64,000 nt of DNA, taken from the NCBI GenBank assembly GCA_964402175.1, contig CAYOBN010000013.1, forward strand, positions 21,735-85,734, in the 5' to 3' direction. Below are positions 32,768 through 40,219 of the stretch, piece after piece (the first letter of the stretch is position 1; each line of letters begins with the position of its first letter). The notes under the pieces were generated by a model. It was not told the DNA's origin. It was given only the letters and a program-made list of their open reading frames with translations, and searched no databases. The DNA comes from JAWKUK01 sp964402175. GTDB taxonomy: Bacteria; Planctomycetota; UBA1135; GCA-002686595. Both the position numbers and the translations under genes were made by a program.

Positions 32768-33339
32768 TCGGCTGTCTCCTTCTCCAGATCGACGAACATG
32801 GTGGACATCTCGAAGCGCCGAGGACCCAGCCGGCCCCGCCACTCGATCCGAACGACCGCAGGCATCACCAAGTAATCGCCGGTATGGTCTTGGCTGTCGA
32901 TCACGAGGTCGCCGCTCAGATCGCGCGGCAGACCCAGCGCCGGGAGGTCCAGGTCCTCGCGCAACTGACCATTGAGTTCAGGGAGGATGATGCGACCGAT
33001 GGGGCGCGCCTCTCCGCCGGGTTCGATGACGGGATCGAGGCCAGGGACGTCGAATATGGCTCCGGGGGCGGTCCCTGCACCGAGCGGGTCGTCACCCGGT
33101 GCTTCGTTGTAGGACTGGAAGAGGTCCAGGAACGGCGTGGCGCGCATCGACTCCATCGCGTTCATCGCTGCCTCGACCGCCAGCGCTTGTTCGCGTTTGG
33201 TGATCGTGTGCGAGAGCGAGGCGCTGATCGTCGAGGTCAGCATGTACGCAGCGACCGTCAGGATCAGGATCGAGATCGTGACCTCGATCAGCGTGATGCC
33301 GCGCCGGGCGCTTTGGACTTTGCTGCGAAGGGGAGACAC
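32764..33339 (-). CDS. PilV-like minor pseudopilin
   Basis: A 191-residue protein with the prepilin signature RRGITLIEVTISILILTVAA near residue 13, the Gly before Ile being the cleavage site and Glu5 present. The segment AVEAAMNAMESMRATPF after the helix is typical of PilV/GspI-type minor pilins. It starts with GTG at 33339, with a GAGG element upstream. It heads a run PilV-PilW-PilX-HEAT-PilX on the minus strand. Main pilin, motor ATPase, prepilin peptidase and secretin genes are not nearby. Confidence 0.82.
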   Translation of the reverse strand: MSPLRSKVQSARRGITLIEVTISILILTVAAYMLTSTISASLSHTITKREQALAVEAAMNAMESMRATPFLDLFQSYNEAPGDDPLGAGTAPGAIFDVPGLDPVIEPGGEARPIGRIILPELNGQLREDLDLPALGLPRDLSGDLVIDSQDHTGDYLVMPAVVRIEWRGRLGPRRFEMSTMFVDLEKETAE

Positions 33340-33426
33340 GGTGGGGGCCTTACCTCGGTACTTCGGGTCCTGTGCCCTCGGATCTTGACCCCCCGTTCTG
33401 GTCTCCCTTCGTATCCACTCCCATTC

Positions 33427-35853
33427 TCATGCTCCACAGCGGGCCAGGTACCCCGGCGGCGTGAAGGCGTCGACCTCGATCAGGTCACGCTGCAGCGCCT
33501 TGGCGGTCTCGAGGGTCTCGCGCTCGTGCCCCGAGATGAGGCCCTGGGCCGCCGCGGCATCGGCGAGGTGCTCGTCGGCGAGCTTCGGGAGCTGCCCCGC
33601 AGCGACCGCAGCGCGCAGGCGCTTTCGGATGCCGGCGGCGCGTTGCACCAAAGTGAACCCACGGTCGAGCTGGCCGAGGCCCGGGGCCTCCTGGGGCGGC
33701 AGGTACATGTGCCGCGTCAGGCGCGATCGGAGGTCCGGTGACTCGTGCACCGCGCTGGCGATACGCGCCTCGAGCCGGTCCGTCGGACGCTGGTGCGTGC
33801 GACCGAACGGGAACGCGACGCGCATGACCAGGAACGCGAGCGGTCGATTCGGCAGGTTCGCGAGCGCACCGAGCAGCGCCTCTTCACACTCCGCTGCCGC
33901 GCGCAACGCCGCCCAGTGCATCAGCGGTTCTTCGGCCGACGGTCGCCCATCGTCTTCGAAGCGCTTGATGGCACACGAGCCCAGATACAGCCATGCAAGG
34001 GCATCGGCGAGGCGCCCCGTGAGGCGCTCGCGCCGCTTGAGGTCGCCGCCGAGCGTCGCCATCGCGCTCTCGGTGACGAGCGCAAAAGCCGCCGAGAGGC
34101 GTGTGAAGCGCTGCGCGTGCCGCGTGGTCTCCGAGCTGAACGGATTGCGCGCGAGACGTCCTCCCGTCAATCCCAGCACCGCGGCGCGCACACCGACGGA
34201 AACGGCGTGCCCGACGTGTCCCCAGAAGCTGCGATCGAACGCGACGAGGTCGTCGCTGTGCGCGGCGCGCACCTCTTCGAACGCGAACGGGTGGCAACGT
34301 AGGACTCCCTGGCCGAAGACGATGAGGGTCCGCGTGAGGATGTTCGCGCCTTCGACCGTGATCCCGATCGGCACGACCTGGTACGCCCGCGACATCACGT
34401 TGCGCGGCCCACGGCAGATCGCGGCACCCGCCAGCACGTCCATCGCTTCATTGACGCCGACGCGCAGCTCCTCGGTGGACATCCACTTCATCACGGCCGA
34501 GATGACCGAGGGCTTCTCGCCGGCAGCGACCGCGCTCGCCGTGACGAGCCGCGCGGCGTCCATCGCCCAGGTGCGGGCGTAGAGGCGCGAGAGCTTCTCT
34601 TCGACACCCTCGAACTTCGCGATCGGCATGCCGAACTGCTCGCGCACATAGGCGTAGGCCGATGCGGCGCGCGTGGTTGTTTCGAGCGTTCCGCACGCGA
34701 GGCCAGGCAAGCTGAGAGAGCGCCCAGCAGAGAGGCAATCCATCAACATCCGCCAGCCCTGCCCGATCCCGCCGCGATCGCCGATCACGTGGTCGAGCGG
34801 GATGAACACACTGCGCCCTGTCGTCGGACCGTTGATGAATTTCACCCCGAGCGGGTCGTGACGCCGGCCCGTCTCGACCCCCGGCAAGTGCACGGGGACG
34901 AGCGCACACGTGATCCCGAGGTCGTGCTCTTCACCCAAGAGCCCGTCCGGATCGTAGGCGCGGAAAGCCAAGCCGAGCAGGGTCGCTTTGGGCGCCATCG
35001 TGATGTAGCGCTTGTCCCATTCGAGGCGCAGGCCGAGGACCTCTGCGCCCTGCCACATGCCGTAGCACACGACACCGAAGCTGCCGAGCGAGCCTGCATC
35101 CGAGCCAGCGAGTGGCTCGGTCAGCGCAAACGCGGGGACCTCTTCGCCGCGCGCGAGGCGCGGCAGGAAATACGCGCGCTGCGCATCGGTTCCGTAATGC
35201 AGCAACAGCTCCGCCGGGCCGAGTGAGTTCGGCACCATGATCGTGATGCCGAGGGTCACGTTGTGGCTCGATGCTTTGGTGACGACCGCAGAGTTCGCCT
35301 CCGCTGAGAAGCCGAGCCCGCCGTATTCGCGCGGGATGATCATCCCGAAGAACCCCGCGCGCTTCAGGTGCTCCCAGAGCTCCGGCGACAGGTCGCCGGT
35401 CGCATCGACGTGTTCGGGGTCGCACAGCCGACACGCCTCTTCGACCTCGCGCTGCAGGAACCCCTGCTCCGCGATCGTGAGACCCGGTCCTCGGTGCGCA
35501 GCGAACGACTCCCAGTTCGGGCGCCCCGAGAAGAGGTCACCGTCCCACCACACCGTGCCCGCTTCCAGGGCGACGCGCTCTGTCTCGCTCATGCGCGGCA
35601 ACATGCGCTTGACGCGCGGGAAGAGCGGGCGCGTCACGAGCGCGCGCCGCACTTCAGGTATGCCGGACACTGCTGCGAACGCGAGCAGTCCACCGAGCGC
35701 CGCGAGGAACGGCCCCGAGGCGGCGACCCCTGGGGTCATCGCCCACAGGCCGAGCCCGAGGGCGACCGGGAGCACGAAGCCGTGCCAAGCGCGCCCGAAG
35801 TAGGCGAGAGCGAGGCCGAGGGCGACGAGGGCGCTGAGGAGGAGGGGGTTCAT
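33427..35853 (-). CDS. fadE: Acyl-CoA dehydrogenase, FadE type
   Basis: FadE does the first oxidation step of fatty acid beta-oxidation, using FAD. The 808-residue protein has the size and order of E. coli FadE (814): N-terminal membrane segments (MNPLLLSALVALGLALAYFG and a second near 45-65), the acyl-CoA dehydrogenase core with ALTEPLAGSDAGS near 245, GRSLSLPGLACG and YVREQFGMPIAKFEG near 390-415, and a FadE-specific C-terminal region. The ATG at 35853 is chosen because it begins the first membrane helix. It complements the hydratase, dehydrogenase and thiolase genes at 6-12 kb, though 20 kb away. Confidence 0.93.
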   Translation of the reverse strand: MNPLLLSALVALGLALAYFGRAWHGFVLPVALGLGLWAMTPGVAASGPFLAALGGLLAFAAVSGIPEVRRALVTRPLFPRVKRMLPRMSETERVALEAGTVWWDGDLFSGRPNWESFAAHRGPGLTIAEQGFLQREVEEACRLCDPEHVDATGDLSPELWEHLKRAGFFGMIIPREYGGLGFSAEANSAVVTKASSHNVTLGITIMVPNSLGPAELLLHYGTDAQRAYFLPRLARGEEVPAFALTEPLAGSDAGSLGSFGVVCYGMWQGAEVLGLRLEWDKRYITMAPKATLLGLAFRAYDPDGLLGEEHDLGITCALVPVHLPGVETGRRHDPLGVKFINGPTTGRSVFIPLDHVIGDRGGIGQGWRMLMDCLSAGRSLSLPGLACGTLETTTRAASAYAYVREQFGMPIAKFEGVEEKLSRLYARTWAMDAARLVTASAVAAGEKPSVISAVMKWMSTEELRVGVNEAMDVLAGAAICRGPRNVMSRAYQVVPIGITVEGANILTRTLIVFGQGVLRCHPFAFEEVRAAHSDDLVAFDRSFWGHVGHAVSVGVRAAVLGLTGGRLARNPFSSETTRHAQRFTRLSAAFALVTESAMATLGGDLKRRERLTGRLADALAWLYLGSCAIKRFEDDGRPSAEEPLMHWAALRAAAECEEALLGALANLPNRPLAFLVMRVAFPFGRTHQRPTDRLEARIASAVHESPDLRSRLTRHMYLPPQEAPGLGQLDRGFTLVQRAAGIRKRLRAAVAAGQLPKLADEHLADAAAAQGLISGHERETLETAKALQRDLIEVDAFTPPGYLARCGA

Positions 35854-35982
35854 GGGGAGGGTCGGGCGCTCTGGCCCCGCGTCCTCTTCGTCCAATCGGC
35901 CCGTGGAGTTGATGGGGCGAGCGGTCGCAGCGCCCCTCCGGAGCGGAGGAGTCCCAAGGGGTGCGGCATCAGGCCGCAGTTC

Positions 35983-36013
35983 GGGCCCGGTGCGGGCGTC
36001 CCGCGTCGGGCCC
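35983..36013. terminator. Nested hairpin between hypothetical membrane protein gene and fadE
   Basis: Outer arms GGGCCCG (35983-35989) and CGGGCCC (36007-36013) enclose GCGGG/CCCGC with a CGT loop. It starts 15 bases after the stop of the minus-strand gene at 36029. There is no T tract. Confidence 0.5.
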
Positions 36014-36028
36014 CCAGGGCAGTCGCCC

Positions 36029-36994
36029 TCAGGGCAGCAAAAGGTGCAGGGGCACGAACACCCCGCGCCCCGCGTAGCGCCCCGGCCCGAGCGCCTTCAC
36101 GCCCGGCAAGGAGGTCGGCACGAGCGCCAGCACCGCGCCGCGGTCCCCCGGCAGGCCCGGCCCGACGGCCCGCAGGACGAGCACGGTCGTCCCCTGGGGC
36201 ACGTCCAGGGGCTCCCAATCGAGGGTCGCACCCGCGCAGCGCTCCCGCCCGAACCACCCTTCGGCGGGCCGGGCCAGGACCTGGCTGAGGCGCACCGGGG
36301 CCGCGACGACCTCACCTGGGGCGGTGAGCTGGGGCCAGAGCTCCGCGCGCTGGCGGGTGTCCGCGCGGCGCCAGAGCGAATCGAGCAGGCTGATACCCGG
36401 GAGCGTCGCCCCGGGAGAACCTGCGAGCGCCCCCTCCCCTGGCCCGCCCCGCTCCCAGCCGGCCGCGTGCGCCTCGTCTGGGGGACCCCAGCGGACCTCA
36501 CCACTGGGCACAGTGGCCTCCGGCGGGGGCAAGGGCGGCCCGCCCACGAGGATCGCCCGCGGAGCGCTCGCCTCGCTCGCAGCGGCGCTCCGAGCAGCCT
36601 CCGTCCAAGCGCGCAGGCTGAGCTCTGCGCCCTGCTGCGGCGCTCCGATCGCGGTTCCCCCGGGCACGAGGGCGAGCCGTGGCTTGCCGCTGGCCGAGCC
36701 CCCGGCGGAGACGCTGCGCAGCCCGTAGCCTGCGGCCCCGAACGGCACGGCTGCGGGCAGCGGCGGCAGCGACGCGATCGGCACCGGATTGCGGCGCTTC
36801 CACGCGGCGACGACCACCGCGACCAAGAACGCCGCGCAGGCCCCCAGGAAGAGCGGCCGCCGCCCGAAGCCGCTCCAGAGCAGCCCATGCAACCCGAGCG
36901 CCGTCGGGAGCACCCACCAATGGAACCGCTGCCCGCGCGCGCGGAGCGCGAGGGCGAGCACGATGAGTCCTGCTAGGGCGGCGGCGTGCGGCAC
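36029..36994 (-). CDS. Hypothetical membrane-anchored protein
   Basis: A 321-residue protein of no family I recognise. It starts with GTG at 36994 and has three likely membrane segments close together (about 4-18, 25-41 and 46-65), then a long soluble part rich in Gly, Pro and Ala. It lies 49 bases downstream of the methyltransferase-kinase fusion gene on the same strand, so the two may be co-transcribed. An open frame also exists on the plus strand here, but the minus-strand protein has the more natural composition. Confidence 0.55.
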   Translation of the reverse strand: MPHAAALAGLIVLALALRARGQRFHWWVLPTALGLHGLLWSGFGRRPLFLGACAAFLVAVVVAAWKRRNPVPIASLPPLPAAVPFGAAGYGLRSVSAGGSASGKPRLALVPGGTAIGAPQQGAELSLRAWTEAARSAAASEASAPRAILVGGPPLPPPEATVPSGEVRWGPPDEAHAAGWERGGPGEGALAGSPGATLPGISLLDSLWRRADTRQRAELWPQLTAPGEVVAAPVRLSQVLARPAEGWFGRERCAGATLDWEPLDVPQGTTVLVLRAVGPGLPGDRGAVLALVPTSLPGVKALGPGRYAGRGVFVPLHLLLP

Positions 36995-37043
36995 GATTCG
37001 CCGAACACCCTAGCGGGCGGCCCGTCTCCGCCGCCACCCTCGC

Positions 37044-38879
37044 TCAGAGTCCGAATTGTCGGTGCACCCATTCGGGACGCGAGTAGTCCCAGTTGCGCTC
37101 CGCCATGCCCGCGACGAACACGGGGTAGAGGCGAATGAGCCCGCGCTGTGCGGTCGCGCTGAGGCCGACCGCCGCGGCGTAATCCGCCAGCGCGGCGTGC
37201 GCGGCGTCGCTGAGGCGACCGTCTTCGAGCGCCCGGGCCGCTGCTCCGAGCGAAGCACCCGTTTCCTGTTTGCGCTGGTGCACGACGAGGTGCAGGAGGT
37301 CCGCAAACGGCAGGAAGTCCGCTTCGCTCGCGCCCCAATCGAGCAGTCCGATCAGCCCCCCGTGTTCATCGACCGCGAGGTGTTTGGCGCGCAGGTCCGC
37401 ATGGTAGATCGCGTGCGGCAGGAGCTCCCCGAGCAGGAGCTCGCGCGCTTCGGCGACACGCGCCGCAAAGGCCCTGCGCGTCTCGGTGCGCCGCACGTGC
37501 TGCAGCACGTGCGCTGCGCGCGCTTCGATTGTCGCTGCAAAGCGCTCCGCGTCCAACGGCGCCCGCGAGCTCGGGTCGCAGAGGCGCGCGCAGACTTCGC
37601 TCGCCGCCGCGAACATCCGCGCGGTCGCGATGCCGTCGCCGGTGAGGTCTGCGCCCGTCACCCCAGGCAAACGCCGTTCGACTGCGACTGTCGGGCTCCA
37701 CCCGCGCGCTGCGCCGTCTGCCCCGGCCACGTCGAGCGGGCCGAGGTACAGCGGCTCGGGCACCGGTACGCCGCGCCCGCCCGCGGTGAGCTCAGCGAGC
37801 CAATCGTGGTGCACCCGCACCATCCGCTCCTTGCTCGGTTGGAGGGGAATGTGCAGCGTCCAGCGCCCGCGCGGATCGTCTTCGTCGCGCCCCGGGAGCG
37901 CCGTGTGCACGATCGCATCGTTGCTGCGGGTCGCGATCAGAACGTCGACTTCGGGCCGCGGCTCGCCGGTGCGTTCGGCGAGCAGATCGAGCAGCGCTGC
38001 GAGGCGCCCCGGGCGCGCGCGGCGCGCCGCGTGCACCGCAAACGAAGGGGTCAGCCACGGGAACAGACCGAGGCGCTTGCCCAGCACTTTCACGAGGTTC
38101 TTCCGCTCGCGCCGCCGCACCGTGAGGCCGGGCCGCCTGCGATCGAGCGCGACGACGTGGCTGAACTCGCGGGCGTGCGGATACAGCGCGTACGCCTCCG
38201 CCATCGGCCAGTCCCCCCGCACCGCGCTGCGGGTCCCCGAGAGGCTCCGTTGGCCGCGTGAGGGCTGCACGGCTTCGCAGAGCCACAGGGCCGGGTTCCG
38301 GTCGAACCGGCCCCGTAGACCCGTCGAGCGTTTGTACGCAAAGCGGTTGTCCGCGGCGATGACGAGGTCCTCGGCGCTCACGCGTCGGAGCTCCGCTGCC
38401 GTGTGCCGGAAAGCTCCAGCGCCCGGTAGCCCGCCCTCCTGCACCGCGAGCTCGAAGGCCCCGTCGACGAACGGCAGTCGCGCGCTGTCGCCGAGCGCGA
38501 CGCCGCTCGGCGCGGGCACCCCGGTCGGCGCGAGCGCTGCGCCGCGCGCGACCGCGAGCTCCACACGCGCGGGATCGCGGTCCGCGACCGTGACCCTGTA
38601 CCCCAGCATCGTCAGCGCCACCGGCGTGCCCGAGCGTGCATCGCCGACGAAGAGCGCACGGGCGCAGGGGCCAGGGCGGGGCAAGAGCGCCGCGAACGCC
38701 CCGCGGCTCTCTTTCAGCAGCATCATCCACGCGTCGGCCTCGGCGGGATCGAGCGCGACGAGCAGCTCTTCGAGGGCCGCTTTGTACGGCCGCCCCGCGC
38801 GCAACGCGGCGAGCGTCCCAGCGAGGGCCCCAGCGGGGGGCCCCTCCGAGTGCTGCGTTTCCGTGCGTGCGCGGTGCAT
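37044..38879 (-). CDS. Fusion of SAM-methyltransferase-like domain and aminoglycoside-phosphotransferase/LPS-kinase-like domain
   Basis: A 611-residue protein with two enzyme-like parts. Residues about 70-200 resemble a Rossmann methyltransferase: ALFVGDARSGTPVALTMLGY (GxxxG-type loop) and an acidic end of strand 2 at VTVADRDP. Residues about 330-600 resemble a small-molecule kinase: IYHADLRAKHLAVD with His493 and Asp495, and GLLDWGA with Asp514 as the metal-binding site. At the position where most of these kinases have Asn there is His500, as in lipopolysaccharide (WaaP-type) kinases. Substrate unknown; a phosphorylated or methylated surface glycan is one possibility. The ATG at 38879 was chosen because upstream residues look non-coding. 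Confidence 0.7.
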   Translation of the reverse strand: MHRARTETQHSEGPPAGALAGTLAALRAGRPYKAALEELLVALDPAEADAWMMLLKESRGAFAALLPRPGPCARALFVGDARSGTPVALTMLGYRVTVADRDPARVELAVARGAALAPTGVPAPSGVALGDSARLPFVDGAFELAVQEGGLPGAGAFRHTAAELRRVSAEDLVIAADNRFAYKRSTGLRGRFDRNPALWLCEAVQPSRGQRSLSGTRSAVRGDWPMAEAYALYPHAREFSHVVALDRRRPGLTVRRRERKNLVKVLGKRLGLFPWLTPSFAVHAARRARPGRLAALLDLLAERTGEPRPEVDVLIATRSNDAIVHTALPGRDEDDPRGRWTLHIPLQPSKERMVRVHHDWLAELTAGGRGVPVPEPLYLGPLDVAGADGAARGWSPTVAVERRLPGVTGADLTGDGIATARMFAAASEVCARLCDPSSRAPLDAERFAATIEARAAHVLQHVRRTETRRAFAARVAEARELLLGELLPHAIYHADLRAKHLAVDEHGGLIGLLDWGASEADFLPFADLLHLVVHQRKQETGASLGAAARALEDGRLSDAAHAALADYAAAVGLSATAQRGLIRLYPVFVAGMAERNWDYSRPEWVHRQFGL

Positions 38880-38960
38880 GGGGCGGGATGGGGGCGGCGG
38901 GACGAATCCGCCACGGTAGCACGCTCCGCGCGGTCCCAGAACACCCGGCCCATAACGAAC

Positions 38961-38987
38961 ACGGGGCCCCGCTGCGCGGGGCCCCGT
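38961..38987. terminator. Perfect 12-bp hairpin with pyrimidine tail on the plus strand
   Basis: Arms ACGGGGCCCCGC (38961-38972) and GCGGGGCCCCGT (38976-38987) with loop TGC, followed on the plus strand by AGCTCTTCTCTCT and a CT run. The neighbouring genes are both on the minus strand, so the orientation of the tail is unexplained. Confidence 0.6.
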
Positions 38988-39001
38988 AGCTCTTCTCTCT
39001 A

Positions 39002-39018
39002 CTCTCTCTCTCTCTCTC
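39002..39018 (+). repeat. CT dinucleotide microsatellite
   Basis: An uninterrupted run of CT units (8.5 copies) at 39002-39018, with related CT-rich sequence back to 38990, between the end of the gene at 39063 and the start of the fusion gene. On the minus strand it is a GA run about 120 bases upstream of the fusion gene start, so length changes could affect its leader. Confidence 0.85.
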
Positions 39019-39062
39019 ACCATGCATCGGCCTTGCGGCCCACGCATGTGTTCGGCTGTCCC

Positions 39063-39596
39063 TCAGACCGGCGGCAGCGGTCGCTTCTCGATCCGCTTCG
39101 ACGGCGACTTGCGGTCCGCGCTCGGCACCGGCACCGGCACGTGGGTGATGGCGGGGTACAGGCTCGGGCCTGCGCCCACGTCGTTGAGGCCCTCGGCGCT
39201 GTCCGCGACGAGCCGCAGCCCGTCCGCGGCCGTCACACCGAAGACCGCCCGCGCGCCGCGCGCCCGCAGGTCGTCGAGGCGGAACGAGCCCGTCGAGCGC
39301 CCCACGGGATTCACGCCTTCGAAGGCCTCCATCCAGAGCGTCGGCGCGACGCCGTCCGGCAGGGTGAACCACACGCGCTCACGCGGACCGAGGACCCGCA
39401 CACTTCGAAAGCCGACGCTGCGCTCTTCGAAGAAGAGGAGCTGCGGCGCGAAGCCGAGGTTCTCGACCGCGAACGCCGAAGCCGTCGCTTGCAGCGCCAT
39501 GCACAGGTCCTGGCCAGCGAGCGCCGCGGGCGGGGTCGCCGGCAGCGGCGCGTGCGCTTGGGTCAGCGAAAGCAGGGCGAGGAGCGTGGTCCACAT
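39063..39596 (-). CDS. Hypothetical exported protein
   Basis: A 177-residue protein with a short signal peptide (MWTTLLALLSLTQAHA, residues 1-16). The body is beta-rich and ends in a basic tail (DRKSPSKRIEKRPLPPV). No family is recognised. The ATG at 39596 is chosen for the signal peptide. It lies 112 bases downstream of rsfS on the same strand, with a hairpin between them. Confidence 0.6.
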   Translation of the reverse strand: MWTTLLALLSLTQAHAPLPATPPAALAGQDLCMALQATASAFAVENLGFAPQLLFFEERSVGFRSVRVLGPRERVWFTLPDGVAPTLWMEAFEGVNPVGRSTGSFRLDDLRARGARAVFGVTAADGLRLVADSAEGLNDVGAGPSLYPAITHVPVPVPSADRKSPSKRIEKRPLPPV

Positions 39597-39638
39597 CGGC
39601 GGAGGGCGCGCCGTCTGGCGCACACCCCCGTATCGACG

Positions 39639-39676
39639 CGAGCCATGCCTCCCTTGAGGACATGGCTCGTTTTTCT
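39639..39676 (+). terminator. Rho-independent-type terminator reading on the plus strand
   Basis: Arms CGAGCCATG (39639-39647) and CATGGCTCG (39661-39669) with a 13-base loop, followed at once by TTTTTCT on the plus strand. It has the textbook form, yet no plus-strand gene lies upstream; rsfS and the exported-protein gene are both on the minus strand. It may end an antisense or small RNA, or simply be an RNA structure in the minus-strand message. Confidence 0.6.
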
Positions 39677-39708
39677 CCGCCCGTGGGCGGGGCGACGACG
39701 GCGGGCGC

Positions 39709-40185
39709 TCAGCGCATGGAGGGCAGCGGCGGCGTCTCGATCGCCTGCCAGTCGAGCTGGGCCGCGTCCCCGTACAGCGCGTCGAGGCCGTAGTACTTGC
39801 GGGCCTCTTCCTGCTGCAGGTGGACGACGACGTCGCCGAAGTCGAGCAGCACCCACCAGCCGAGCTCGAGCCCCTCCGCGCGCGCGTGGCGCTCGCCCGC
39901 GTGTTTCAGGCGGTAGTGGATCTCCTCGTAGAGCGCCTTCACATGCGGGCGGCTGTTGCCCGTGATGACCACGAAGTAGTCCGCGACCCGCAACGTTTGG
40001 GCCACGTCGTAGATGTGGATGTCAGCGCCTTTCAGCTCGTCCGCGATGCGGGCGATCGAGGCGGCTAGGACCTTGGAATCGATGACACTGCTCCGAAGAA
40101 AGGGGAGTCGAACGCGCGCGGCGCGGGTCCCCGAGGGGCCACCCGCGCCGCGAGCATAACCTGCCGTGCCCCTCCGTGGGGGCAC
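39709..40185 (-). CDS. rsfS: Ribosomal silencing factor RsfS
   Basis: RsfS (RsfA) binds ribosomal protein L14 on the large subunit and blocks subunit joining when nutrients run low. The family core is present: IDSKVLAASIARIADELKGADIHIYDV, TLRVADYFVVITGNSRPHVKAL and GWVLLDFGDVVVHLQQEEARKYYGLDALYGDA (key parts ADYFVI-like, LDFGDVVVH, YYGLDALY). The family normally starts where this protein has Ile-Asp-Ser-Lys, encoded ATC, and no ATG, GTG or TTG lies there. The nearest usable start is the ATG at 40185, which adds about 34 residues. The stretch between is Gly/Arg-rich and may not be translated. It is 34 bases downstream of hppA. Confidence 0.85.
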   Translation of the reverse strand: MPPRRGTAGYARGAGGPSGTRAARVRLPFLRSSVIDSKVLAASIARIADELKGADIHIYDVAQTLRVADYFVVITGNSRPHVKALYEEIHYRLKHAGERHARAEGLELGWWVLLDFGDVVVHLQQEEARKYYGLDALYGDAAQLDWQAIETPPLPSMR

Positions 40186-40219
40186 ATCCGGTGGGGCCCT
40201 GGTTCGGACCCCGTTGGAA

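Noticed and set aside
35852..36976. 374-codon plus-strand frame opposite the hypothetical membrane protein
   Set aside because: The minus-strand frame has membrane segments and is in line with its neighbours; the plus-strand one is Arg/Pro-rich.
39597..39708. Riboswitch upstream of the exported-protein gene
   Set aside because: Two hairpins with a purine-rich linker are present on the minus strand, but no conserved core of a riboswitch class that I know could be matched.
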